From Anaerolineales bacterium (GTDB lineage: Bacteria; Chloroflexota; Anaerolineae; Anaerolineales; UBA11579), in the NCBI GenBank assembly GCA_019637755.1, contig JAHBVC010000001.1:1389181-1453180 (forward strand): 64,000 bases of DNA, in the 5' to 3' direction. The translations under genes were made by a program, and so were the position numbers. The notes beneath the pieces are model-generated. The model was given only the letters and a program-made list of their open reading frames with translations, searched no databases and had not been told where the DNA came from. Of this stretch, positions 26,664-34,728 are shown piece after piece (the first letter of the stretch is position 1; every line of letters starts with the position of its first letter).

Positions 26664-27077
26664 ATGCCACCTGTTACGCGTGCCTTCATCAAGGCTTCGC
26701 TGCTTTACCTGGTGCTGGCGTTGGCCCTGGCCGTCTTTCAGACGGCCCAGGGCCGCCTGGGCCTGGATCTGCCCGGCCTCTCGGCGGTGTACTTTCACCT
26801 GTTTTTGGTGGGCTGGGTCACGCAAATGATCATGGGCGTGGGCCATTGGTTCTTCCCGAAATACAGCCAGCAGTTGCCGCGTGGCCGTGAAAACCTGGCC
26901 TGGGCCAGCTTTGCCTTGCTCAACCTGGGCTTGCTGCTGCGCGCGGTGGCCGAGCCGGCGCAGGCGTTGCAGCCCGGCGCAGTGTGGAATGCGGCCCTGC
27001 TGCTTTCGGCGCTCACCCAGTGGTTGGGTGGCTTGCTGTTTGTGATCAACGCCTGGCCGCGCATTAAGGAGCGCTGA
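26664..27077 (+). CDS. Four-helix membrane protein, paralogue of the next gene
   Basis: 137 residues, four hydrophobic segments. The second carries VYFHLFLVGWVTQMIMGVGHWFFPKYSQQ, with two His and an aromatic end resembling a helix of heme-copper oxidase or NnrS-type proteins. The next gene has the same block (LHIEFLLSGWIVQLVFAIAYWIFPRY), so the two are diverged paralogues likely to pair. Metal or heme binding is suggested by the conserved His but not shown. It overlaps the next gene by one base. Confidence 0.7.
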   Translation: MPPVTRAFIKASLLYLVLALALAVFQTAQGRLGLDLPGLSAVYFHLFLVGWVTQMIMGVGHWFFPKYSQQLPRGRENLAWASFALLNLGLLLRAVAEPAQALQPGAVWNAALLLSALTQWLGGLLFVINAWPRIKER

Positions 27078-27523
27078 TGCCGCGCCTAAGCGTGATTGGC
27101 GTGCGCCTGGCCCTGCTGTATTTCTTGTTGGGCATCACCTGTGGGGCACTCTTGCTGATCAACAAAGCCTATCCTTTGCATCCAGCGGTGTGGGGCCTTT
27201 TGCCGTTGCATATCGAATTCTTGTTGAGTGGCTGGATCGTGCAATTGGTGTTTGCCATCGCCTACTGGATCTTTCCACGCTATATCCACGAGCCCAAGCG
27301 CGGCCATCCTCACTTGGCCTGGGCCGCCCTGGCACTGCTCAACGCAGGCATCTGGGTATTGGCCGCGGTCAGCTTGGCGGCGTTGGCGCCGCAGCAAGCC
27401 CTCCTGGGGCGCGGCCTGCAGGTGGCGGCGATGTTGCTGCTGGCCGCCAGCCTGTGGGGGCGCGCCAAACCCACCGAAACCGGCCTCGCCCGCGCCGCGG
27501 CTCAAAAATCCACCCAGGAGTAA
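27077..27523 (+). CDS. Four-helix membrane protein, paralogue of the previous gene
   Basis: 148 residues, four hydrophobic segments. Shared with the upstream gene: a His at the start of helix 2, GWIVQLVF and WIFPRY, then a cytoplasmic loop rich in charged residues (IHEPKRGHPHLAWAALALLN against QLPRGRENLAWASFALLN). Together they would give an eight-helix unit. Function unknown. The start overlaps the previous stop (TGATG), and glutaredoxin follows 2 nt after its stop. Confidence 0.7.
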   Translation: MPRLSVIGVRLALLYFLLGITCGALLLINKAYPLHPAVWGLLPLHIEFLLSGWIVQLVFAIAYWIFPRYIHEPKRGHPHLAWAALALLNAGIWVLAAVSLAALAPQQALLGRGLQVAAMLLLAASLWGRAKPTETGLARAAAQKSTQE

Positions 27524-27525
27524 GC

Positions 27526-27771
27526 ATGCCTACGATTGTGATCTACGGTGCGCAGGATTGTGACGACACCCAGCGCACACGCAACTACCTGACCGTTCAC
27601 AACATCCCTTTTGACGAAGTGGATATTGCTCAGGATGCGCAGGCCGAGCAATTTGTGATCTTTATCAATCGCGGCTATCGCAGCACGCCCACTTTAGTGA
27701 TCGGCGAGGGCCAGCGCAAGCTGATCCTCACCGAGCCCAGCGATGAACAGCTAGCCGCCGAGTTGGCCTAA
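27526..27771 (+). CDS. Glutaredoxin-like protein (CxxT active site)
   Basis: 81 residues, thioredoxin fold. IVIYGAQDCDDTQRTRNYL places the active site as C-D-D-T: the first Cys is kept, the second is Thr, as in monothiol-type or atypical NrdH/mycoredoxin proteins. RSTPTLVIGEG is the cis-Pro (TP) region. It could reduce mixed disulfides or carry a thiol-bound ligand. Last gene of the cupin/4-TM operon, followed by a terminator, so a redox or metal job shared with those genes is likely but unproven. Confidence 0.85.
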   Translation: MPTIVIYGAQDCDDTQRTRNYLTVHNIPFDEVDIAQDAQAEQFVIFINRGYRSTPTLVIGEGQRKLILTEPSDEQLAAELA

Positions 27772-27803
27772 AAAGCCGGAGCAAATCGCTCCGGCTTTTT
27801 CTT
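27771..27803 (+). terminator. Terminator after the glutaredoxin gene
   Basis: AAAAGCCGGAGC / GCTCCGGCTTTT stem with 5-nt loop and T-tract, directly after the stop codon. Confidence 0.88.
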
Positions 27804-27921
27804 TTAATCCATCGTGATTTGCGAACGAGTACAATGCCTGATGTAGCGCCGCAGGATGGCGTATCTGCCCCTCCCCCAACAAACATCCCTAAAAAGATTT
27901 TTTGCGAAAGGTTCTGCCTGT

Positions 27922-28251
27922 ATGTTAACGGTTGCCTTGTTGCTTGCTTCGAATGTGTTTATGACCTTTGCCTGGTATGGCCACCTGAAATTCACTGAGG
28001 TGCCGATTTGGAAGGTGATCCTGGTGAGCTGGGGCATTGCCTTTTTTGAATACTGCCTGATGGTGCCGGCCAATCGCTTCGGATATGGTCAATTCAATGC
28101 CGTGCAACTCAAAACCATCCAAGAGATCATTACCCTGACGGTATTTTCGCTATTCTCGGTTTACTACCTCAAGGAAGAGCTGCGCTGGAACTATCTCGTG
28201 GGCTTTGTTCTGATCGTGGCTGCGGCGTACTTCGTTTTCAAGAAGTGGTGA
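27922..28251 (+). CDS. DUF486 family (DMT-like) membrane protein
   Basis: 109 residues with four hydrophobic segments. LLASNVFMTFAWYGHLKF, GIAFFEYCLMVPANRFGY and FNAVQLKTIQEIITLTVF are hallmarks of DUF486, small drug/metabolite-transporter-like proteins of unknown function. The ATG at 27922 (after GAAAGG) gives the family length; the frame is open back to an ATG at 27856, but the extra 22 residues are not family-like. Confidence 0.85.
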   Translation: MLTVALLLASNVFMTFAWYGHLKFTEVPIWKVILVSWGIAFFEYCLMVPANRFGYGQFNAVQLKTIQEIITLTVFSLFSVYYLKEELRWNYLVGFVLIVAAAYFVFKKW

Positions 28252-28269
28252 GCAGGCCAGCACCTCTGG

Positions 28270-28275
28270 TACACT
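28270..28275 (+). promoter_or_regulatory. -10 box of the alcohol dehydrogenase gene (leaderless arrangement)
   Basis: TACACT, seven nucleotides before the ATG at 28283. Confidence 0.4.
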
Positions 28276-28282
28276 GCGAGCT

Positions 28283-29518
28283 ATGAAAGCCGTCCAATTC
28301 AACTTCACGATCCCCCGCTACGCCCTTGGCTTGGCTGTGGCCAAACTGGCGCCTTCGCTACTGTGGAGCGGCCTGTCCTGCACCAGCATGCAAGAGGTGG
28401 CTGAACCCAGCTTCCCGACTGCCGAGTGGGTGCGCATCCGCACCCGCTTGGGTGGCATCTGCGGTACGGATCTGGGCACGATCTATTTGCATACCAGCCC
28501 CTACTTCTCGCCCTATAGTGATTTCCCCTTCACGTTTGGCCATGAGAATGTGGGCACAGTTTCCGAGGTAGGCAGCCAGGTCAAAGGGATCCAGCCGGGC
28601 GAACGTGTCATCGTTGAGCCCACTTTATGGTGCGCCCCGCGCGGCTACGCCAAAGACGAGTGGTGCGAATTTTGCGCCAAGGGCGAGATCAACCGCTGCC
28701 AACGCCGCAGCGGTGGCAAGCTGGCCCCGGGGATGTTCATTGGCTCCTCCAAAGACACCGGCGGTAGCTGGTCCGAAGCGTTTATTGCCCACCAGAGCCA
28801 GGTCTACCGCGTGCCTGATAACGTCAGCGATGAGAATGCCCTGATGGTAGAGCCGTTCTCTTGCGGTTTGCACACCGTGCTGATCGATATGCCCAGCGAT
28901 GACGAAACCATCCTGATCCTCGGCGCCGGCACGATGGGCCTGGTGACGCTGGCCGCCTTACGTGCCTTGGGCAACCAGGCGCGCATTCTGGTTTCGGCGC
29001 GCTATCCCCACCAGGCCGAAGCGGCCCGCAAGCTAGGCGCCAGCGAAGTGCTCAGCGGGCGCGATCTGTATACCCAGATTGCCGAGCGCACCGGCGCCAC
29101 GCTGCTCAAACCCACCATCGGGAAACTGGTGATGGAAGGCGGGGTAGACCGCGTCTACGAGTGCACTGGCAACGACAATTCACTGGATGATGCCAACCGC
29201 TTCACCAAGCGCGGTGGCACGGTGGTGTTGGTGGGCCTGCCTGGCCAGGCCAAAGGGATTGACTGGTCCGCCATCTTCACTCAGGAGTTGCGCGTACTGG
29301 CCGCCACCGAATACAGCCATGCGGACACCTACAAGGGCAAGACCTGGAAGACGTATGATCTGGCCCTTGATCTGATGGAAAAGGGCAAAGTAGACCTGGG
29401 GTGGATGGTGAGCCGCCGCTATGCCCTTGGCGACTACAAACAAGCCCTGGCCGATCTGGCCCAAAAGGGATCGCAAGGCATCATCAAAGCCGTTTTCGAA
29501 TTTCCCAGCGCAAGCTGA
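28283..29518 (+). CDS. Zinc-dependent alcohol dehydrogenase (MDR family)
   Basis: 411 residues. RLGGICGTDLGTI holds the catalytic Cys, FGHENVGTV the GHE zinc motif, and a Cys-rich stretch (APRGYAKDEWCEFCAKGEINRC) the structural zinc region. ILGAGTMGLVTLAALRALG is the NAD(P) Rossmann site. It is longer than typical ADH (about 350) owing to an extended N-terminus and an insert after residue 100. The substrate is unknown: a polyol or threonine-dehydrogenase-like activity would fit the family. Single gene between its own promoter and terminator. Confidence 0.88.
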   Translation: MKAVQFNFTIPRYALGLAVAKLAPSLLWSGLSCTSMQEVAEPSFPTAEWVRIRTRLGGICGTDLGTIYLHTSPYFSPYSDFPFTFGHENVGTVSEVGSQVKGIQPGERVIVEPTLWCAPRGYAKDEWCEFCAKGEINRCQRRSGGKLAPGMFIGSSKDTGGSWSEAFIAHQSQVYRVPDNVSDENALMVEPFSCGLHTVLIDMPSDDETILILGAGTMGLVTLAALRALGNQARILVSARYPHQAEAARKLGASEVLSGRDLYTQIAERTGATLLKPTIGKLVMEGGVDRVYECTGNDNSLDDANRFTKRGGTVVLVGLPGQAKGIDWSAIFTQELRVLAATEYSHADTYKGKTWKTYDLALDLMEKGKVDLGWMVSRRYALGDYKQALADLAQKGSQGIIKAVFEFPSAS

Positions 29519-29519
29519 C

Positions 29520-29554
29520 GCCAAAAGACCGCCCCGAAGGCGGTCTTTTGGTTT
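29520..29554 (+). terminator. Terminator after the alcohol dehydrogenase
   Basis: CCAAAAGACCGCC / GGCGGTCTTTTGG stem with a short loop and trailing TTT. Confidence 0.88.
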
Positions 29555-29570
29555 AGGAGAGGAGAGAAAG

Positions 29571-29621
29571 ATGAGCCGCTACTGCACAATCCCTGTCCCG
29601 CAACAGCGATTGCCACTCTAA
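29571..29621 (+). CDS. Possible micro-ORF with strong ribosome site
   Basis: 16 codons (begins MSRYCTIP) behind the near-perfect purine-rich site AGGAGAGGAGAG. It ends in TAA, followed by a second GGAGGAG. No family is recognised. It could be a leader peptide for the next gene, the remnant of a lost gene, or chance. The region 29622-29680 holds nothing else recognisable. Confidence 0.3.
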   Translation: MSRYCTIPVPQQRLPL

Positions 29622-29680
29622 GGAGGAGTTTGCGGCTGGTTCTAACTATCTAGGTTATAGCCCCTGGGTAGCCACTACAG

Positions 29681-29719
29681 TAGGGCAGATTGTCCCCAAT
29701 AACAGGGTAGTTTGCCCTA
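29681..29719 (+). promoter_or_regulatory. Inverted repeat just upstream of the -10 box (possible operator)
   Basis: TAGGGCA (29681-29687) and TGCCCTA (29713-29719) form 7-bp arms with a 25-nt spacer. The right arm is 5 nt from the TAGAAT box (29725-29730) of the next gene, a position suited to a repressor or activator site. Confidence 0.4.
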
Positions 29720-29724
29720 TGGAG

Positions 29725-29730
29725 TAGAAT
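29725..29730 (+). promoter_or_regulatory. -10 box of the 29738 gene (leaderless arrangement)
   Basis: TAGAAT, seven nucleotides before the ATG; no Shine-Dalgarno site. Confidence 0.45.
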
Positions 29731-29737
29731 CGCCCGC

Positions 29738-30223
29738 ATGGCACGCCTCTCCCCGCAACCGCCCCCCAAAGGCCCCAGCCGCACGCTCAAGAAGCGCCTG
29801 GGCCTGTTTGTTAGTCTATTGGGCTTGCTGGTGTTCCTGCTGGGCGCCACGCCGCAGGCGTTCGGCTTGGATCGCAGCCCAGTGGTAGGCTTCATCCAGA
29901 TCACCGTGTTCAGCCTCGGGCTGGGCCTGTTGGGCTTGGGCGGCTACTTCACCCTGGATGCGTTGTGGCGGGATACCCCCAAAAACATCCCCGCCGATAT
30001 TGGCATCCGCTTGGCCGGTACCGGCTATGTGATCGCGCTCACCTCAGGCCTGGCGGATGTATTTGGCCTGGGTACGCGGCCGCTGCCCTCGGTGCCCTTT
30101 TTTGGCTACTGGCAAGGGGCTGGCGTACTGATCGGCCAGCTCATCATGATCATTGGGTTTGTCATGTTTTCGCCCTACTGGGCGCGCCGCCCGCAAGCCA
30201 ACAAACAAAAAAAGCGCCGTTAG
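29738..30223 (+). CDS. Four-helix membrane protein of unknown function
   Basis: 161 residues. After a basic N-terminus (PKGPSRTLKKR) come four hydrophobic segments: two at about 22-75, then one at about 95-115 (VIALTSGLADVFGLGT) and one at about 125-148. The tail is strongly basic (RRPQANKQKKRR). I recognise no family. The stop codon lies inside the loop of its own terminator. Single gene with its own promoter and possible operator. Confidence 0.7.
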   Translation: MARLSPQPPPKGPSRTLKKRLGLFVSLLGLLVFLLGATPQAFGLDRSPVVGFIQITVFSLGLGLLGLGGYFTLDALWRDTPKNIPADIGIRLAGTGYVIALTSGLADVFGLGTRPLPSVPFFGYWQGAGVLIGQLIMIIGFVMFSPYWARRPQANKQKKRR

Positions 30224-30234
30224 GCGCTTTTTTT
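30207..30234 (+). terminator. Terminator overlapping the stop codon
   Basis: AAAAAAAGCGCC / GGCGCTTTTTTT, 12-bp stem. The TAG of the upstream gene sits at the loop, so the last codons also encode the stem. Symmetric, so it may also serve the convergent minus-strand gene. Confidence 0.88.
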
Positions 30235-30251
30235 ATCAATCGTGAGCTGGG

Positions 30252-31604
30252 CTAGCCAGCTTGCTCTAGTTGGCCCAAGCCGATGGCGTTGAGCATCGCT
30301 TCATTACTGGCAAACTTGAATTCGGGTAGCCCGTGTTCGGCGGCTTGGGCCGCTTCGATCTCCTCAAGCTTCAATAGGTCCGGCGTGCGCACGACGGGGT
30401 TGCTTAGTGTACGCAGCCGTGCTTCCAGCGCGGCCAGCGCACCGGCGCCCTGTGCGGGCTGGCTTTCCAGGTAGGCCAGCACGGCGTGGGCCGCCAGAGT
30501 GCCATCCTTGCGGGCGGCGCCTACGACGCCGGTACTGGCTTCGCGCGACCAGCCTGCCAGAAAGACTCCATCCACCGCTTGCTCGGTTGCAGGGTCATAC
30601 GCCTCGTAGGAGTTCCCCTCCTCCGGGAAGCGCGGCTGCGGGTGCTTGGCAAAATCGCCCCAGCGATCCAAAGGCAGGCCGAAGTTGGCGTCTACCTTGT
30701 CACCGATGCAAAACACCACAGTATCCGCGGCGATCTCGCGGTAGGTGCCTTGCCCCTTGGCGCTGGTGCTGCCATCTTCACGCTGCACCAACAGAGTATC
30801 TTCCACTTCCAGGGCGCGCACCTTGCCTTGCCCATCGCCCACAATGCGATGCGGGGAGGCCAGGAAATCAAAGCGCATCGTCGATTCAGAGATCTTAGGG
30901 TCGGCGTGGCGCAGGGCGGAGAGGATAAAGTCTTTGCCTTCTTGCGGGTCTTGCCCCACCGCGGCCAGATTGGGCGCACAGCGGGCGATCTCGGCTTCCA
31001 GCGCGGCGACATCCAGATTGGCCGCCACCGATTCCATCTCTTTGCGGGTGAACTTTACATCGCCGGGGCCGCGGCGCACTACCGCCACCAGCTCCTGCAC
31101 TTTGAGATCATGAATCGCCCAGCGAGCAATATCCAGCATGACGTTGCCGGCGCCGATGCACACTACGCGCTGCCCAATCGCAAATTCTTGCTGGCTGAAG
31201 GGGGGTAGGCGATTGTAGTGATACACCAGGTCTTTGGCATGGTAGACCCCTTGCAGGTCTTCCCCTTCCAGCCCCAGCCACTTGGTGCCCTGTGCCCCCA
31301 CACATACCAGAATGGCGTCAAAGCCCATTGCCTGAATATCGGCCAGCGCCAAGGCACTGTCCTGCTCGATCTTGACATTGCCAAAGTAGGCAATCGTAGG
31401 CAGCGCCAACACCTGTGCAAACTGCTTGCGCAGCGCGGATTTCATTTTGTACTTATCGTGGTAGATGCCGTATTCGGCCAAACCGCCGGCCTTGATATCA
31501 CGATTGATCAGGGCCACCTGCACGCCTGCGTTGGCAAGCTCACGTGCAGCAAACAAGCCGGCCGGGCCGGCGCCAATAACGGCAACAGTACGTGGAGTAG
31601 ACAT
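30252..31604 (-). CDS. FprA/adrenodoxin-reductase-like ferredoxin-NADP+ reductase
   Basis: 450 residues from the ATG at 31604, 7 nt after a TACAAT box. An FAD site VAVIGAGPAGLFAARELANAG opens the protein; VVCIGAGNVMLDIARWAIH is the NADP site. RRGPGDVKFTRKEM and the late GWSREASTGVVGAARKDG are typical of adrenodoxin-reductase/FprA and of GltD-like flavoproteins. It transfers electrons between NADPH and a ferredoxin-type carrier in the cytosol. No ferredoxin gene is adjacent. Two further in-frame ATGs (31610, 31613) overlap the -10 box and are less likely starts. Confidence 0.87.
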   Translation of the reverse strand: MSTPRTVAVIGAGPAGLFAARELANAGVQVALINRDIKAGGLAEYGIYHDKYKMKSALRKQFAQVLALPTIAYFGNVKIEQDSALALADIQAMGFDAILVCVGAQGTKWLGLEGEDLQGVYHAKDLVYHYNRLPPFSQQEFAIGQRVVCIGAGNVMLDIARWAIHDLKVQELVAVVRRGPGDVKFTRKEMESVAANLDVAALEAEIARCAPNLAAVGQDPQEGKDFILSALRHADPKISESTMRFDFLASPHRIVGDGQGKVRALEVEDTLLVQREDGSTSAKGQGTYREIAADTVVFCIGDKVDANFGLPLDRWGDFAKHPQPRFPEEGNSYEAYDPATEQAVDGVFLAGWSREASTGVVGAARKDGTLAAHAVLAYLESQPAQGAGALAALEARLRTLSNPVVRTPDLLKLEEIEAAQAAEHGLPEFKFASNEAMLNAIGLGQLEQAG

Positions 31605-31611
31605 GCGCATC

Positions 31612-31617
31612 ATTGTA
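31612..31617 (-). promoter_or_regulatory. -10 box of the ferredoxin reductase gene (leaderless arrangement)
   Basis: TACAAT on the minus strand, seven nucleotides before the ATG at 31604. Confidence 0.4.
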
Positions 31618-31730
31618 CGGCAGAGTATGGCCCGGCGCGGGGACAAACGCCTTTATTTCATAGGCAAAATGTCCAAAAGCTGGCTCGCTGTGCTATATTT
31701 TGCCCATCCTTTCATACGCTCCGTATTTCT

Positions 31731-33014
31731 ATGCAACTGACTCAACATACCCTGCCTAACGGCCTCAAAGTTTTGCTCAAAGAAATTCATACCGCGCCCC
31801 TGGTGAGCCATTGGCTGTGGGTGCGCGTCGGCTCGCGGGATGAACGCCCCGGCCTCAGTGGCGTTTCGCACTGGGTGGAGCACATGCAATTCAAGGGCAC
31901 GGCCATGTTCCCGGCGGGTGAGCTCGACAAAACCATCTCGCGCGATGGCGGCTTTTGGAACGCCATGACCTATATCGATTGGACGGCGTATTTTGAAACC
32001 ATGCCGTCTGACAAGATCGATCTGGCGCTGCGGCTGGAAGCGGACCGCTTTGTGAATAGCCAGTTTGACCCCAAAGAAGTCGATTCTGAGCGCACGGTGA
32101 TCATGTCGGAACGCCAGGGCAATGAAAACAGCCCGATGTTCCTGCTGGATGAGGATGTGCAGCAGGCTGCGTTTGACCTGCATCCCTACAAGCACGAAGT
32201 CATCGGCTATATGGCTGACCTAAAAACCATTACACGCGATGATCTTTTTAACCATTACAAGCACTTTTACGTGCCCAGCAATGCGGTTTTGGCAGTGGCC
32301 GGCGATTTTGACACCGCCCGCATGCTGGCGCGCATCGAGGAGCTGTACGCCGCCGTGCCCGCTGGCCCCGCGCCGCAGCGCGTGGCGGCCGAAGAGCCTG
32401 CCCCGCAGCAGGAGCGCCGCGTGGTGACCCAGGGCCCCGGCGAAACAGTGTTCGTCAAGGCCGCCTACCGCTCGCTGCGCGCCACCGACCCCGATTTCTT
32501 CGCGCTCAGTGTGGCCGATAGCTTGTTGGCCGGCCCCAGCAACCTTAACCTGTTCAGTGGTGGCATCTCCAACAAAACCTCGCGCTTGTACCAGCGCCTG
32601 GTGGAGAAAGACCTGGCGGTGGGTGTGAGTGGCGGCCTGCAAGCGACGATCGATCCGTACCTCTACGACATCACCATTACTGTGCATCCCACTAGCAGTG
32701 CTGAAGCCGCCGTCGCCGCGCTGGATGATGAGATTAAGCGCCTGCAAGACCATGCCCCCAAGCCCGAGGAGTTGCAGCGGGCGGTGAAGCAGGCCAAAGC
32801 CCTGTTTGCCTATGGCAGCGAAAGCATCACCAACCAGGCGTTTTGGATGGGCTTCGCGGAGGTGTTTGACACTTACGCCTGGTTCGAGAGTTATCTGGAG
32901 CGCCTGGCGGCGGTGACGCCTGCCGATGTACAGCGTGCCGCCCAGCGCTACTTGCGCCCCGAGCGGCGCGTGGTGGGCGTGTACCAGCCGGATGGCAGCC
33001 CGGAGGCAGAATGA
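31731..33014 (+). CDS. M16 family zinc peptidase (catalytic subunit)
   Basis: 427 residues. SHWVEHMQFKGT contains the inverted zinc motif HxxEH, and the ERTVIMSERQG segment about 75 residues later supplies the third ligand Glu, so this half is catalytically complete. A TATATT box lies at 31693-31698. The frame is open further upstream, but over antisense DNA of the reductase gene, so the ATG at 31731 is used. It overlaps the next M16 gene by 4 nt, the usual arrangement of bacterial M16 heterodimers. No signal peptide, so probably cytoplasmic. Confidence 0.9.
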   Translation: MQLTQHTLPNGLKVLLKEIHTAPLVSHWLWVRVGSRDERPGLSGVSHWVEHMQFKGTAMFPAGELDKTISRDGGFWNAMTYIDWTAYFETMPSDKIDLALRLEADRFVNSQFDPKEVDSERTVIMSERQGNENSPMFLLDEDVQQAAFDLHPYKHEVIGYMADLKTITRDDLFNHYKHFYVPSNAVLAVAGDFDTARMLARIEELYAAVPAGPAPQRVAAEEPAPQQERRVVTQGPGETVFVKAAYRSLRATDPDFFALSVADSLLAGPSNLNLFSGGISNKTSRLYQRLVEKDLAVGVSGGLQATIDPYLYDITITVHPTSSAEAAVAALDDEIKRLQDHAPKPEELQRAVKQAKALFAYGSESITNQAFWMGFAEVFDTYAWFESYLERLAAVTPADVQRAAQRYLRPERRVVGVYQPDGSPEAE

Positions 33015-34297
33015 TGCACGCTTCGGCAATCCCAGGAGCTGATGACATTACGCGGGTGGTGCTGGCCAACGGCATCGTGGTGCTGGCGCGTGAGAACCCC
33101 AACTCCAAAGCCGTCACCGTACGCGGCTCAGTGCTGGCCGGCGGCTTGCTCGACCCTGATGACAAGCTGGGCCTGGCGGATTTCACCGCCTCGATGCTGA
33201 TGCGCGGCACGGCCCAACGTGATTTCCAAACCATTTACGATTCGCTCGAATCGATCGGCGCCAGTTTTGGCTTCAACAGTGGCACGCACACCACCGGCTT
33301 CGGCGGGCGTTCGCTGGCCGAAGACTTCGGGCTCTTGTTGCAACTGGGGCGTGAAGCCCTGCTCAGCCCCGTTTTCCCTGAGGGGCATGTGGAGAAGGTG
33401 CGCGCCCAACTGCTCACCGGGCTTTCGCTGCGCGCCCAGGATACGCGTGACATGGCTTCGCTCATGTTCGATGAGATGGTCTACGCCGGCCACCCGTATG
33501 CGCGCGCCGACGAAGGCCACCCGGAGACCGTGGCGGCGATTTCGCAGGCCGACCTGGTGAATTTTCACCGGCAGAACTTTGGGCCGCGTGGCATGCTCAT
33601 CGTGGTGGTCGGGGGCATCTCGGCCGGCCAGGCGGTGGAGCAGGTGCGCGCCGCCTTTGAGGACTGGCAAAACCCGCAGCAACCGGCGCCGGTGCAGTTG
33701 CCCGCCTGGCAACCGCTGGCCGGCCGCAGCTATCGCCGCCTTGAGATCGCTGGCAAGAGCCAGAGCGATCTGATCATCGGCACCGCCGGCCCGCTACGCA
33801 AAGACGCCGATTACATGGCTGCCTCGCTGGGCAACAACATCCTCGGCCGCTTTGGCATGATGGGCCGCGTCGGTGACTCGGTGCGCGAGAAGGCCGGCCT
33901 GGCCTATTACGCCTACAGTAGCTTGGGCGGCGGCCTGGGGCCGGATCCGTGGCTCGTGGCCGCCGGGGTCAACCCGGCCAATGAGGAACAAGCCACACAA
34001 CTGATCTTCCAGGAGCTCGAACGCTTCACCAGCGAGCTGGTGAGCGAAGAAGAGCTCAGTGACAGCCAGTCGAATTACATTGGCAGTATGCCGCTCTCGC
34101 TGGAGAGTAACAGCGGGGTGGCCGATGCCTTGATGACCATTGAGCGCTTTGAACTCGGCTTGGATTACTACCGCCACTTCCCTGACGAAGTCAACGCGGT
34201 GACGCGCCAGAGCGTGCTGGAGGCGGCCCAGCGCTACCTGCAGCCCGAGCACATGGCGATTGCCGTGGCCGGGCCGGCGCGCCCTGAGGCGCTTTGA
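33011..34297 (+). CDS. M16 family peptidase-like protein (non-catalytic partner)
   Basis: 428 residues. It has the M16 fold pattern (VVLANGIVVLARENPNSKAVTV, then GHPYARADEGHPETVAAIS) but the zinc motif position reads LADFTASMLMRG with no HxxEH. Instead the C-terminal half keeps the R-Y-type region (GDSVREKAGLAYYAYS) used for substrate binding. It should form a clamshell heterodimer with the upstream catalytic subunit. Start overlaps by ATGA; its own stop overlaps the TTG start of acpS. Confidence 0.88.
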   Translation: MMHASAIPGADDITRVVLANGIVVLARENPNSKAVTVRGSVLAGGLLDPDDKLGLADFTASMLMRGTAQRDFQTIYDSLESIGASFGFNSGTHTTGFGGRSLAEDFGLLLQLGREALLSPVFPEGHVEKVRAQLLTGLSLRAQDTRDMASLMFDEMVYAGHPYARADEGHPETVAAISQADLVNFHRQNFGPRGMLIVVVGGISAGQAVEQVRAAFEDWQNPQQPAPVQLPAWQPLAGRSYRRLEIAGKSQSDLIIGTAGPLRKDADYMAASLGNNILGRFGMMGRVGDSVREKAGLAYYAYSSLGGGLGPDPWLVAAGVNPANEEQATQLIFQELERFTSELVSEEELSDSQSNYIGSMPLSLESNSGVADALMTIERFELGLDYYRHFPDEVNAVTRQSVLEAAQRYLQPEHMAIAVAGPARPEAL

Positions 34298-34656
34298 GCT
34301 TACGTACTGGCGTAGACCTGTTTGAGGTGCGCCGCCTGCGTGAGGCGGTGGAGCGCCATGGGGAGCGTTTTCTGCGGCGCATTTATACGCCGCGCGAACT
34401 GGAACAAATGAATGGCAACTTTGCTTCCCTGGCGGCCCGTTTTGCCGCCAAGGAAGCCGTAGCCAAGGCCTTGGGCACCGGCATCGGCGATCTGAGCTGG
34501 CTTGAGGTCGAGATCCTGCGTGGCGAGCGCAAGGAGCCGGTTTTGCAGCTGCACGGCGCGGCCCAACGCCTGGCGGATGGCCTGGCCATCACCAGTTGGT
34601 CGATCAGTATCAGCCACACCCGCGAGCACGTCATCGCCTTTGTCGTAGCCGTCTAG
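34294..34656 (+). CDS. acpS: Holo-[acyl-carrier-protein] synthase
   Basis: 120 residues. TGVDLFEVRRL carries the Mg-binding Asp, and FAAKEAVAKALGTG is the diagnostic second motif; SISHTREHVIAFVVA closes the fold. It transfers 4'-phosphopantetheine from CoA to ACP. The start is a TTG at 34294 that overlaps the stop of the M16 partner by 4 nt; no better start exists before the first motif. The following 72 nt hold a TATAAT and a small hairpin before the acylase gene. Confidence 0.93.
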   Translation: MSLRTGVDLFEVRRLREAVERHGERFLRRIYTPRELEQMNGNFASLAARFAAKEAVAKALGTGIGDLSWLEVEILRGERKEPVLQLHGAAQRLADGLAITSWSISISHTREHVIAFVVAV

Positions 34657-34686
34657 GTTACGCGCCTTTGGCTATATTCCCCGGCT

Positions 34687-34723
34687 TATAATTCCTCCTG
34701 GCATTCAACCTGATGCCAAGGAG
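34687..34723 (+). promoter_or_regulatory. -10 box, small hairpin and ribosome site of the acylase gene
   Basis: TATAAT (34687-34692), hairpin GGCAT / ATGCC (34700-34717), then AAGGAG (34718-34723) five nucleotides before the ATG. Confidence 0.45.
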
Positions 34724-34728
34724 CAGAT

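Noticed and set aside
31218..31730. 171-codon N-terminal extension of the M16 peptidase
   Set aside because: The extension is antisense to the ferredoxin reductase gene and has no peptidase similarity; the ATG at 31731 gives the normal family start.
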